Positions 8,846-16,895 of a stretch of DNA of 64,000 nucleotides are shown one piece after another. Source of the stretch: Pseudomonas sp. MWU13-2105 (GTDB taxonomy: Bacteria; Pseudomonadota; Gammaproteobacteria; Pseudomonadales; Pseudomonadaceae); NCBI RefSeq assembly GCF_023242315.1, contig NZ_JALLIY010000004.1, positions 62,001-126,000 of the forward strand, in the 5' to 3' direction. Within the stretch, counting starts at the first letter, position 1. Each line of letters begins with the position of its first letter. A program made the position numbers and the translations under genes. The notes under the pieces are model-generated. The model saw only the letters and a list, made by a program, of their open reading frames with translations, was not told the origin of the DNA and searched no databases.

Positions 8846-9945
8846 GCAATTGGCTTTATCTCACTGCCGAAGGCCTGGCGGCCTGCGACGCTACCTGGCC
8901 GGTTGGCTACTGGCAGGCGGACGGCGGGTACCGCAGTGTGACCCTGGTTGAGGCGGCGACGTTCCTGTCGGGGCAAGCGGTACGAGTGATCCTGCCGGTG
9001 GAAATCTGTAGTGGCTTGCGCAGCGAGCCCTGGCCTGGTCGACGCAAGCCCACGGTCCAGGCGCTGGCCTATGCCGTCGAGGAGCGCCTGGCAGAGGAAC
9101 TGGATGGTTTGCATATCGCGGTCGGCGTGGCGACCAAGGATTCGCGCTATCCGCTGCTGGCGATCAACAAGGAACGCTTCGAGGCGATCCTGGCGTTATT
9201 GCGGTCGTCGGGGTTGCAGGTGGTCAGCGTCAAGGTGGATGCCGACTTGTTGCCGGATGATCAGGCTTATGGCGTCTGGTGGGGCGGGCGATGGTTATTG
9301 GCTGGGGCTATCGAGGCCCGGCTTGCGCTGTCATCCGAGGACCTTGACGTGCTGCGTCCGAGGCTGCCGGACGAGCTGTGCAGGATGGGCCCTGAGCGAC
9401 AGCGGGAGATCATGGCTTTGTTGACGGTCGGTCATTTGCATGCGGTGGACTTGCTGCAAGGTGAGTTTCGCCGGGTGTCGGCGCGCTGGCCCTGGGGTGC
9501 GTTGGTGTTGTCGGTGCTGGCGTTGTTCGCGGTGTCCTGGGGTTTTACCCTGGCACGTGCCCACTATCTGGAAAACGCCGCGGGGCAGTTGTACGAGCAA
9601 AGCGTGCGACGCTTCCAGAGCCTGTATCCCGAGCAGACCCGGATTGTCGACCTGGCGGCCCAGCTCAAGGCTTTGCAGGGGTGGAGCGAGCAACCAGGCA
9701 GCCAGATGGGCCGTCTGCTGCAGTTGATCGAAAAGGTGCTAGGAGGCAGCAGCGTTGAAGTTCAGCGAATCGAATACCGGGCCGGCACGGGCTGGACGCT
9801 GCTACTGACGGCAGGCAGCTTCAGCGATCTTGAGCGCTTGCGCGAGCGCGGCCAGGGCAGCGGCTTGCCGATCAGGCTGGGCAGCGCCAGCAAGGATCGC
9901 GAGCGGGTGCAAGCGCTGCTGACGTTGGAGGAGAAGAGCGGATGA
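8842..9945 (+). CDS. gspL: Type II secretion inner-membrane protein GspL
   Basis: Bitopic protein that links the GspE ATPase to the platform. 367 residues with an actin-like cytoplasmic domain (~1-205), one membrane span (~213-235, LVLSVLALFAVSWGF) and a ferredoxin-like periplasmic domain at the end. 4-nt overlaps with gspK and gspM and the gene order support the call. Confidence 0.9.
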   Translation: MSNWLYLTAEGLAACDATWPVGYWQADGGYRSVTLVEAATFLSGQAVRVILPVEICSGLRSEPWPGRRKPTVQALAYAVEERLAEELDGLHIAVGVATKDSRYPLLAINKERFEAILALLRSSGLQVVSVKVDADLLPDDQAYGVWWGGRWLLAGAIEARLALSSEDLDVLRPRLPDELCRMGPERQREIMALLTVGHLHAVDLLQGEFRRVSARWPWGALVLSVLALFAVSWGFTLARAHYLENAAGQLYEQSVRRFQSLYPEQTRIVDLAAQLKALQGWSEQPGSQMGRLLQLIEKVLGGSSVEVQRIEYRAGTGWTLLLTAGSFSDLERLRERGQGSGLPIRLGSASKDRERVQALLTLEEKSG

Positions 9946-10406
9946 TCGGATCACTGGCCGTGCCGGCGACGCTGAGACAAAGGTGGCTGGGGCTCAGCCT
10001 GCGGGATCGACGGATGCTGATCGGACTGGCGATTTTCCTGACCGTGGTGAGCCTGTTCAGTGGCGTCTGGCAGCCGGCGCAACAGCGTCTGGAAAAGGCC
10101 GGGCGCTTATATCAGCAGCGCCTGTTGCTGGCGACTGAAGTCCAGCGCGCCCAACCCACGAGTCAGCGCTCAATCTCCGCGCAACCCCTGTCGACCCGGC
10201 TTAGTGAAACGGTGACGGTGGCGGGGTTGGAATTGCAGCAACTGGACCAGGCCGGCCAGTCACTGCGGGTCACGCTGAGCGGTAATGCATTGGCCTTGCT
10301 GCAGTGGTTGGACCAGACCGAGCAATCGGGTGCGGTGCTGCAGTCGTTGAGCCTGGAAAAACGCGACCAGCTGTTGCTGGCGCAGGTTGCGTGGCGTGCT
10401 GATTGA
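9942..10406 (+). CDS. gspM: Type II secretion inner-membrane protein GspM
   Basis: Last gene of the operon. 154 residues with a short cytoplasmic N-terminus, one span (~24-44, LIGLAIFLTVVSLFSG) and a small periplasmic domain (~75-150) that in the family dimerises with GspL. Sequence conservation in GspM is low, so place in the operon and topology are the main evidence. No gspN or gspO follows; the next gene is convergent. Confidence 0.88.
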   Translation: MIGSLAVPATLRQRWLGLSLRDRRMLIGLAIFLTVVSLFSGVWQPAQQRLEKAGRLYQQRLLLATEVQRAQPTSQRSISAQPLSTRLSETVTVAGLELQQLDQAGQSLRVTLSGNALALLQWLDQTEQSGAVLQSLSLEKRDQLLLAQVAWRAD

Positions 10407-10461
10407 GGGACCGTTTCCCTGTGGATCAAGCCCCGTGCCTTGGCCCGCGCCAGTCTTGTGA

Positions 10462-11739
10462 CTAGGCTTTCACATTACCCGGCAACGCTGGCAACCGCGC
10501 CAGTTTCAACGCCACCAGCAAGGCCACCACCAGCAGCGCGCCGATAAACAGGCCGATGCCGTTCCAGCCGCCGTAGTGCCAGAACACCCCACCGAGGGTC
10601 CCGGCCACGCTGGAGCCGACGTAGTAGCAGAACAGATAGAGCGACGAGGCTTGTCCCTTGGCTTTCAGCGCCCGCCGGCCGATCCAGCTGCTGGCCACCG
10701 AGTGGGCGCCGAAGAAACCGAAGGTGAACAGCAGGATGCCGAATACCACCACCGGCAGCGGGGTGACCAGGGTCAGGACGATGCCCACCAGCATCATCAG
10801 GATCATGCCCCAGAGCACTTTGCGCCGGCCCAGCTTGTCGGCCAGGGCGCCGATCTGCGCGGAGCTGTAGATGCCCGACAGGTAGACGATCGACAGCAGG
10901 CCGACAAACGCCTGGCTCATGCCATAGGGTTCGGCCAACAGACGGTAGCCGATGTAGTTGAACAAGGTGACGAAGCTGCCCATCAGCAGGAAGCCTTCGA
11001 GGAACAGCCACGGCAGGCCGGCATCGCGAAAGTGCAGGGTGAAGCCGTCGATCAGGCTGCGAGTATTGAAAGTGCTGGCGCGGAAGTTGCGCGACGGCGG
11101 CAGGATCTTCCAGAACACCGTGGCCGCGATCAGCGCCAGGACACCGATCACCAGCATCGCGGTGTGCCAGCTGACGAAGTCGATCAGCACGCCAGTGATC
11201 AGGCGCCCGCTCATCCCGCCGATGGCATTGCCGCCGATATACAGGCCCATCGCCAGACCGATGTGGCTGGGGTGAATCTCCTCGCTCAGGTAGGTCATGC
11301 CGACCGCCGCCAGGCCGCTGAGGGAAAGCCCCACCAGGGCCCGCATTACCAGTACGCCCTGCCAGTTGGGCATCAATGCGCCGAGTATGGTGAACAAGGC
11401 TGCACCGAACAACGCCACCACCATCACCGGCTTGCGCCCGAGGCTGTCGGAGATCGGCCCGGTGATCAGCAGGCCGATGGCGAGCAGGGCGGTGGCCACC
11501 GAGAGGATCAGGCTGCTCTGGGCGGCATTGATCCCGTACTCCTTGGACAGCACCGGCATCATCGGCTGTACGCAGTACAACAGGGCAAAGGTCGCGAAGC
11601 CGCCGGAGAACAGCGCCAGCACCGTGCGCATAAATGCCGGGGTGCCTTTTTCGATATAGGTTTCGTTGAGTTCGGCGACCACATCGTCCAGCGCGCTGGG
11701 GGGAATCTCGTGGGCGAGGGGAGCAACAGCAGTTTTCAC
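10462..11739 (-). CDS. MFS transporter, YnfM-like
   Basis: Major facilitator superfamily permease with 12 predicted spans. The loop motif GPISDSLGRKPVM after TM2 and the related ADKLGRRK in the second half are MFS signatures. Overall it resembles the YnfM group of drug/metabolite exporters; the substrate is unknown. I prefer GTG 11739 (425 aa, start MKTAVAPLAHEI), which has an AGG-type ribosome site, over an ATG at 11784 with none. It is divergent from a LysR regulator, the usual arrangement for regulator and target. Confidence 0.85.
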   Translation of the reverse strand: MKTAVAPLAHEIPPSALDDVVAELNETYIEKGTPAFMRTVLALFSGGFATFALLYCVQPMMPVLSKEYGINAAQSSLILSVATALLAIGLLITGPISDSLGRKPVMVVALFGAALFTILGALMPNWQGVLVMRALVGLSLSGLAAVGMTYLSEEIHPSHIGLAMGLYIGGNAIGGMSGRLITGVLIDFVSWHTAMLVIGVLALIAATVFWKILPPSRNFRASTFNTRSLIDGFTLHFRDAGLPWLFLEGFLLMGSFVTLFNYIGYRLLAEPYGMSQAFVGLLSIVYLSGIYSSAQIGALADKLGRRKVLWGMILMMLVGIVLTLVTPLPVVVFGILLFTFGFFGAHSVASSWIGRRALKAKGQASSLYLFCYYVGSSVAGTLGGVFWHYGGWNGIGLFIGALLVVALLVALKLARLPALPGNVKA

Positions 11740-11784
11740 GGGGGACCTCGGAGGGAGCAGCCGGTCAGGCAATGGAAAAAGCAT

Positions 11785-11800
11785 ATAGCTGGCTAACTAT
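11785..11800. promoter_or_regulatory. Candidate LysR-type operator
   Basis: Interrupted palindrome ATAG-N8-CTAT containing the T-N11-A pattern of LysR boxes, within the ~120-bp gap between the divergent MFS and LysR genes. This is a pattern match only. Confidence 0.3.
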
Positions 11801-11857
11801 TCTTTCCAATATATTGTTCGACCTGTTTGATAGGTTTTACGACTTGATGAGGTGTTC

Positions 11858-12757
11858 ATGGAATTGCGGCATTTGCGCTACTTCATCGCGGTGGCCGAAG
11901 AACTGCATTTTGGTCGCGCCGCCGAGGTGCTGGGGATTTCCCAACCGCCGCTGAGCCAGCAGATCCAGGCGCTGGAGCAGGAGCTGGGGGCGCGGCTGTT
12001 TGACCGGACCAATCGTCGGGTCGAGCTGAGCGAGGCGGGGCGTTTGTTCCTGCAAGAGGCGCGGTTGGTGCTGGCGCAGGTGGACAAGGCGGCGGATGTG
12101 GCGCGGCGGGCACAGTTGGGGGAGCTGGGGGAATTGAAGATCGGGTTTACTTCGTCGGCACCGTTCAACTCGACCATTCCCCAGGCGATCTTTGCCTTTC
12201 GCCAGGCATTCCCGGCGGTGCATTTGAACCTGCGGGAGATGAGCAGCAAGACGGTTGCCGATGGTTTGATGGACGAGTCCATCGAGGTGGGCTTGATGAG
12301 GCCTTTGGCGCTGCCGGAGGCCTTGAGTGTCGTGGAGTTGATGCATGAGCCGTTGGTGGCGGTGCTCAGTGCCAAGCACCCGTTGGCCGGCGGCAGTGAG
12401 GAGGGGATGTATTTGTCCGAGCTGGCGTTGGAGCCCTTTGTATTTTTTCCACGCAGTTACGGCAGTGGTTTGTATGCGCAGTTGCTGACCTTGGCGCGAC
12501 AGGCAGGATTCAGCCCGCACTTTGCCCAGGAGGCGGGGGAGGCGATGACCATCATTGGCTTGGTGGCGGCGGGGTTGGGGGTGTCGGTGCTGCCGGCGTC
12601 CTATCAGCGGATTCGGATCGACGGAGTGGTTTATCGGCCCTTGCTTGACCCGGATGCGGTGTCGGCGGTGTGGCTGGTGCAGCGCAAGGACCAGAAATCA
12701 CCGATGGCCAAGGCATTTATCGAGTTGCTGACGCGTCGAGCGGTGCCACAGGTCTGA
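11858..12757 (+). CDS. LysR-family transcriptional regulator
   Basis: 299 residues. The N-terminal winged helix (residues 1-60: MELRHLRYFIAVAEELHFGRAA, then ISQPPLSQQIQALE) is the classical LysR DNA-binding domain; the remainder is a two-lobed effector-binding domain. ATG 11858 has GATGAGG upstream at good spacing; a GTG 6 nt earlier is less likely. It probably controls the divergent MFS transporter. The inducer cannot be read from sequence. Confidence 0.92.
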   Translation: MELRHLRYFIAVAEELHFGRAAEVLGISQPPLSQQIQALEQELGARLFDRTNRRVELSEAGRLFLQEARLVLAQVDKAADVARRAQLGELGELKIGFTSSAPFNSTIPQAIFAFRQAFPAVHLNLREMSSKTVADGLMDESIEVGLMRPLALPEALSVVELMHEPLVAVLSAKHPLAGGSEEGMYLSELALEPFVFFPRSYGSGLYAQLLTLARQAGFSPHFAQEAGEAMTIIGLVAAGLGVSVLPASYQRIRIDGVVYRPLLDPDAVSAVWLVQRKDQKSPMAKAFIELLTRRAVPQV

Positions 12758-12890
12758 GATCTGAAGTGGGATTCAGCAAAGAGTTTTTGCTTACAGTTTT
12801 GCGCTATCAGCTTGTTGTTTGTGGATTGCATAGTTCGGTCGTTTTTCCAACACCGTTGCGCGGGCGACGACTGACGAAGGAGCAAAACAC

Positions 12891-13169
12891 ATGGTTGGGC
12901 AATTCTCTGAATGGGACTCTGCTGACTATCTCAAGACCCCGCAGGACAGAGCGAATTACTTGAGTGCCTGCCTGGAAGAGGCGGGTGATGACTCTGTGTT
13001 CATGGCCGATGCGTTGGTCGTTCTGGCCCGGGCGTGCGGTATGCCGCAGATCGCGCAGGGCGCGGGGTTGTTGCTATCGGAAGAGGGTGAACTTGAGTTC
13101 TGGACCTTTTTGCAGGTCATACGGGCGTTGGGATTCAAGCTTCAGGTATCCGTTGTTAGGAAGGTTTGA
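12891..13169 (+). CDS. Orphan HigA-type antidote protein with a damaged helix-turn-helix
   Basis: 92 residues resembling the addiction-module antidote family in which a ~95-residue protein carries one HTH. The N-terminal DSADYLKTPQDRANYL and the C-terminal LQVIRALGFKLQV match the family pattern. The family's turn and recognition helix (typically GL-SREALYKA-LSEEG) is shortened to GLLLSEEG, an apparent in-frame loss of about seven residues. AAGGAG precedes the ATG by 8 nt, so it may still be translated. No HigB/RelE-type toxin gene is next to it. The DNA-binding function is probably lost. Confidence 0.6.
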   Translation: MVGQFSEWDSADYLKTPQDRANYLSACLEEAGDDSVFMADALVVLARACGMPQIAQGAGLLLSEEGELEFWTFLQVIRALGFKLQVSVVRKV

Positions 13170-13183
13170 AGCCGAGCGCGGTT

Positions 13184-13318
13184 TTGTGGCGAGCGGGCTT
13201 GCCCGCGCTCGGCTGCGAAGCAGTCGCAAAATCGGTTATCTCGGACTGCCTGATACACCGAGTCCGCCGGTTTTAGGGCCGCTTCGCGCCCCAACGCGGG
13301 CAAGCCCGCTCGCCACAA
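13184..13318. repeat. REP-type inverted pair
   Basis: Two perfectly complementary 24-nt arms (13184-13207 and 13295-13318) with core gcgggcttgcccgc and an 87-nt spacer, between the antidote-like gene and the next convergent gene. Pseudomonas REP doublets look like this; they can act as transcript-end stabilisers or gyrase/IHF sites. Confidence 0.85.
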
Positions 13319-13330
13319 GGGTGTAACCGT

Positions 13331-13678
13331 CTAGTGCAGTGGCAGATTGTCCAATGACTGATCCAGCTCGGCTTTCGCCATTTCCACCAGATGCATGGCC
13401 GAGAACGCCAGCGCTCGTTTGGAGCCACTGAGTCCATCGCCGGACTCGTAGGCAGTGGCCGCCGCGCAGGTCAGCAGCTCGGAGACGTGAACCAGGGATT
13501 CCTCCAAGGTTCGACCAGGTTTGGTGTTGGATAGCCGGATAGTATCCGGAGATGCCGGTGCTGGGTTGGGCAGATAGTGATCAAGAGCCCGCTGGATGGC
13601 GGCCTGATCCTTGAACCGGTCGGCAGAAGGGAAAGCGTTGGGATCTTGGACAGGTGGTGCGGGAGTGGTTTTGCTCAT
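13331..13678 (-). CDS. Small Pseudomonas hypothetical (DUF6124/DUF3077-like)
   Basis: 115 residues. The N-terminal part is Pro-rich (TTPAPPVQDPNAF); the C-terminal half is helical with LVHVSELLTCAAATAYESGD and MHLVEMAKAELD. This pattern recalls small Pseudomonas-specific proteins annotated DUF6124 or DUF3077, whose function is unknown. ATG 13678 is chosen over an upstream TTG. No signal peptide or membrane span is visible. It stands alone, convergent with the antidote-like gene across the REP pair. Confidence 0.6.
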   Translation of the reverse strand: MSKTTPAPPVQDPNAFPSADRFKDQAAIQRALDHYLPNPAPASPDTIRLSNTKPGRTLEESLVHVSELLTCAAATAYESGDGLSGSKRALAFSAMHLVEMAKAELDQSLDNLPLH

Positions 13679-13816
13679 GGTCAAGCTACTGACAAAAAAT
13701 GGAGCTACCTAAACATCACTTGCAGATGATGGGTGGCAGCTGTACGCGGGCCTGCAAGACCGAAATGTCAGGGACATCGGCTGGCCCGAAGGCCACCCGC
13801 GCACAGCCACCAAGGC

Positions 13817-13935
13817 GCCGGCTTGCCGGCGATGGCGTCCTCAAGAGCGCCACTGCATACAACCTAGCCCATAGGATCTTGGCCAACCAGCGATAGCGAT
13901 GCTGTCTGTCACATCGCAATCGCCGGCAAGCCGGC
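13817..13935. repeat. REP-type inverted pair in a 335-bp gene-free stretch
   Basis: Arms gccggcttgccggcga (13817-13832) and its exact complement (13920-13935), 16 nt each. They lie between the small hypothetical and the end of the APE cluster. A short open frame across the element looks spurious. Nothing else is recognisable between 13679 and 14013. Confidence 0.8.
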
Positions 13936-14013
13936 TCCTAAAGGGGGCGCGTGCTCAGCTCAACCAGCAGGTTTCAGCTGACTGAACCTTCGCCAGATTA
14001 TCCCTCAACACCA

Positions 14014-14457
14014 TTACTGGGAAAGCGGCTGCGCCTCGCCAACACCCATCGCACGCGCCGACGGCTGGTCATGATGGGCACGCAGCTCGGCGAGGATGTC
14101 CTGGTCCAAAAAACGCACCCAGCGCAGGTAGTTCTTGTGGATCTTGCCGTCCTGGTAGCCCATGCCGCTGCTGTCGCGGTAGACGATGGTGTAGCCGCTG
14201 GCGCTGTAGTTGATGTCGATCTCGACGTGGAATTTCTCCCGCACGGTGATCTCGGCCTGGACCTGGCCCGGGTTGACGCGCTGTACACTCCACTCACGTT
14301 TGCCCAGGGCCGTGACAATCGCTTGTTTCACCTGGTCCTGGCTGGCCTGGACCTCTGGGGTGAGGGTGCGGCTCGGGTTGACAATGGGTTTGCTGGTACA
14401 GCCCGCCAGGGTCAGCAGGGCCAGGGTGACAAGTGCGGCACGAAGCAGGGAAGACAT
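14014..14457 (-). CDS. Lipoprotein at the end of the APE cluster
   Basis: 147 residues with a type II signal peptide (MSSLLRAALVTLALLTLAGC; lipobox LAGC, lipidated Cys20). The mature part is small and soluble with a conserved-looking YRDSSGMGYQDG segment and charged C-terminus. It lies 26 nt after the last ketosynthase gene in the same orientation, so it is probably the last gene of the operon. Function unknown. The residue after the lipidated Cys is Thr, not Asp, so sorting to the outer membrane is expected. Confidence 0.7.
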   Translation of the reverse strand: MSSLLRAALVTLALLTLAGCTSKPIVNPSRTLTPEVQASQDQVKQAIVTALGKREWSVQRVNPGQVQAEITVREKFHVEIDINYSASGYTIVYRDSSGMGYQDGKIHKNYLRWVRFLDQDILAELRAHHDQPSARAMGVGEAQPLSQ

Positions 14458-14483
14458 TCCGTTTTCTCCAGTAGGTCAAAAGA

Positions 14484-15710
14484 TCAGCGCCAGCGTCGGA
14501 ACACCAGGGAGGTGTTGACGCCGCCAAAGGCAAAGTTGTTGTTCATCACATACTCGTTGCTCATCTGCCGGAACTCGCCGCGCAAATAATCCAGCTCGCC
14601 GCACTGCGGGTCGATCTGGTCGAGGTTCAAGGTGTGGATGTAGTGGTCACGGTTCAGCATCTCGATGCTGAACCAGGATTCCAGCGCCCCGCAGGCGCCC
14701 AGGGTGTGGCCGAGGAAACTCTTCTGCGAACTGATGGGCATGCGGCTGCCGAACAGGCTGCTGGTGGCCAGGGTTTCAGCGATATCGCCCTGTTCGGTGG
14801 CGGTGCCATGGCCGTTCACATAACCGATGGCGTCCGCCGTCAGGCCGGCGTCTTCCAGGGCCAGCTCCATGGCCCGGCGCATGGTGCTCTGCTCGGGGCG
14901 CGTGGCATGCTGGCCGTCGGCGTTGCTGCCGAAGCCGACGATTTCCGCATGAATATGCGCGCCGCGGGCCAGGGCATGTTCCAGTTCTTCAAGTACCAGC
15001 ATGCCGCCGCCTTCGCCGATCACCAGGCCATCGCGGTCGCTGTCGTAGGGCCGCGGACTGCTCTGCGGCGCAGCGTTTTTCAGGCTGGTGGCGTAGAGCG
15101 CGTCAAACACCATGGCTTCGGTGGGGCACAACTCCTCGGCACCACCGGCCAACATCAGTGGCAAGCGTCCGAACTTGATCGCCTCGTAGGCATAGCCGAT
15201 GCCCTGGCTGCCGCTGGTGCAGGCGCTGGAGGTGGGGATCAGGCGCCCGGTCAGGCCGAAGAAGATGCTGATATTCGCCGCCGTGGTGTGCGGCATCATG
15301 CGCACGTAGGAGTTGGCGTTGAGCCCCTCGGCCACCGAGTTGATCAGCATCATGCCGAAGGCCTTGATCTCGTCGGTGCTGCCGGTGGACGAGCCACAGG
15401 CCACGCCCATGCGCCCGTCGCGGATGATCTCGTTGCCCAGCAGGCCGGCGTCGGCCAGGGCCATTTCCGCCGCGCCGACGGCGAAGCGCGAGACCCGGCC
15501 CATGCTGCGCAGCTGCTTGCGGGTCCAGTGCGACGGCACCGCGTAATCATCGATCGGCCCGGCCAGGCGCGTGTTCAGTTCAGTGAAGCGCTCCCACTCG
15601 GTCATGTAGCGGATGCCGCTGCGGTTGGCGCGGAAGTTGGCCTCGATGCTGGCCCAGTCGCTACCCAGGGAGGTGATGCCGGCCATGCCGGTGACGACGA
15701 CGCGCTTCAT
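14484..15710 (-). CDS. apeR: APE cluster ketosynthase (ApeR-like)
   Basis: FabF-type beta-ketoacyl-ACP synthase, 408 residues, with the complete Cys-His-His set: C164 (SSACTSGS), H301 (GHGTAT) and H335 (FLGHTLGA), plus K330. Such enzymes condense acyl-ACP with malonyl-ACP; in APE systems this extra ketosynthase supplements the main ketosynthase/chain-length-factor pair. ATG 15710 overlaps the reductase stop as TGATG and has GGAGG nine bases upstream. The symbol follows the Xenorhabdus APE naming by analogy. Confidence 0.85.
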   Translation of the reverse strand: MKRVVVTGMAGITSLGSDWASIEANFRANRSGIRYMTEWERFTELNTRLAGPIDDYAVPSHWTRKQLRSMGRVSRFAVGAAEMALADAGLLGNEIIRDGRMGVACGSSTGSTDEIKAFGMMLINSVAEGLNANSYVRMMPHTTAANISIFFGLTGRLIPTSSACTSGSQGIGYAYEAIKFGRLPLMLAGGAEELCPTEAMVFDALYATSLKNAAPQSSPRPYDSDRDGLVIGEGGGMLVLEELEHALARGAHIHAEIVGFGSNADGQHATRPEQSTMRRAMELALEDAGLTADAIGYVNGHGTATEQGDIAETLATSSLFGSRMPISSQKSFLGHTLGACGALESWFSIEMLNRDHYIHTLNLDQIDPQCGELDYLRGEFRQMSNEYVMNNNFAFGGVNTSLVFRRWR

Positions 15711-16438
15711 CAGCACAGGCCTCCGTTGACGGCCAGTACTTGCCGGGTGATGTAGGAGGCTTCCGCGGACATCAGGAAGTTCACCGCGCCGGCGACTTCT
15801 TCCGGGGAGCCCATGCGTTGCGCCGGGATCATTTTCAACAGCTCTTCGACCGGCACGTTGTCATCGAGCATGGCGGTGTCGATCAGGCCCGGGGCGACGC
15901 AGTTGACGGTGATCCTGCGTTTGCCCAGCTCGATGGCCAGGGCCTTGGCGGCGCCGATCAGGCCGGCCTTCGAGGCGCTGTAGTTGACTTGCCCACGGTT
16001 GCCGATCAGCCCGGACACCGAGGTGATGCAGACGATCCGTCCAGGGGCTCGACGACGGATCATCGGCATCATCACCGGGTGCAACACATTGTAGAAACCG
16101 TCGAGGTTGGTGCGCAGGACCAGGTCCCAGTCCTCTTCGGAGAGCGCCGGGAAAGCGCCGTCGCGGGTCAGGCCGGCGTTCAGTACCACACCGTAGTAGG
16201 CGCCATGTTCTTCGACGTCGGCTTCCAGGCGGGTGCGACAGGCTTCACGGTCGGACACATCGAATTGCAGCACGCGGGCCTGGCGCCCCAAGGCTTCGAT
16301 TTCGACCCGCACGGCTTCGGCGTCGGCGCGGCCGCTGCGGCAATGCAGCACCAGGTCGAAACCGGCACGGGCCAGGCGCAGGGCGATTGCACGGCCGATA
16401 CCGCGGCTGGAGCCGGTGACCAGGATGGATTCAGTCAT
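15710..16438 (-). CDS. apeQ: APE cluster 3-ketoacyl-ACP reductase (ApeQ-like)
   Basis: FabG-type short-chain dehydrogenase, 242 residues. NADPH-binding TGSSRGIG at 8-15, NAG at 87-89, catalytic S140, Y153 and K157 (YSASK). It reduces the beta-keto group after each condensation so that dehydration can give the conjugated double bond. It overlaps the dehydratase gene by 8 nt and the following ketosynthase by 1 nt. Confidence 0.9.
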   Translation of the reverse strand: MTESILVTGSSRGIGRAIALRLARAGFDLVLHCRSGRADAEAVRVEIEALGRQARVLQFDVSDREACRTRLEADVEEHGAYYGVVLNAGLTRDGAFPALSEEDWDLVLRTNLDGFYNVLHPVMMPMIRRRAPGRIVCITSVSGLIGNRGQVNYSASKAGLIGAAKALAIELGKRRITVNCVAPGLIDTAMLDDNVPVEELLKMIPAQRMGSPEEVAGAVNFLMSAEASYITRQVLAVNGGLC

Positions 16439-16895
16439 GACGCGACTCCTGTGATTCGGATAGATAAGCGGCGGCCTGGGGCGGTCGGAACACGTTCAAG
16501 CGCGCGCTGGCATGGATGTCGGGACCGGTCAGGTGGCATTCGAACACGCCCATGCCGTTGTCGTCTTGCAGCGAACGCAGGGCATGGATGCGCAGTTCGC
16601 TGCCGGCGGGAAAGTGTTCCACGTTGCAGTCGAATTTGCGCGTGCCGAGCAGGAAACCCAGCTCCACCGGCTTGCCTTCGCCACGGGCGCGGCAGCCGGC
16701 ATAGGCGGCGATGCTCTGGGCCATCAGTTCGATCCCGACCCAGGCCGGCAGGCTGCCGTCCTCGCGGTTGAACAGGCCGTCCGGGCGCACGGTGAGGCGG
16801 GTGTGGATCTGTTCTTCGTCGCAGGACAGGACCTGGTCGATGAGGATCATGTCCCCGGCATGGGGCAGCAATTCGGCGAGCGGCCAATCGATCAT
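16431..16895 (-). CDS. apeP: APE cluster hot-dog dehydratase (ApeP-like)
   Basis: 154 residues with a FabA/FabZ-like hot-dog fold: LLPHAGDMILID near the N-terminus and the central helix motif GIELMAQSIAAYAG. In the Xenorhabdus APE system a protein of this kind pairs with a second dehydratase (ApeI) to form the active enzyme. Here the ApeI-like partner is fused to the ligase at 27236-28906. ATG 16895 gives a 4-nt overlap with the upstream ketosynthase; longer in-frame extensions lack a supporting site. Confidence 0.85.
   Translation of the reverse strand: MIDWPLAELLPHAGDMILIDQVLSCDEEQIHTRLTVRPDGLFNREDGSLPAWVGIELMAQSIAAYAGCRARGEGKPVELGFLLGTRKFDCNVEHFPAGSELRIHALRSLQDDNGMGVFECHLTGPDIHASARLNVFRPPQAAAYLSESQESRHD

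Noticed and set aside
13699..13896. 65-codon plus-strand open frame near the REP pair
   Set aside because: Half of it is REP sequence and no ribosome site is present.
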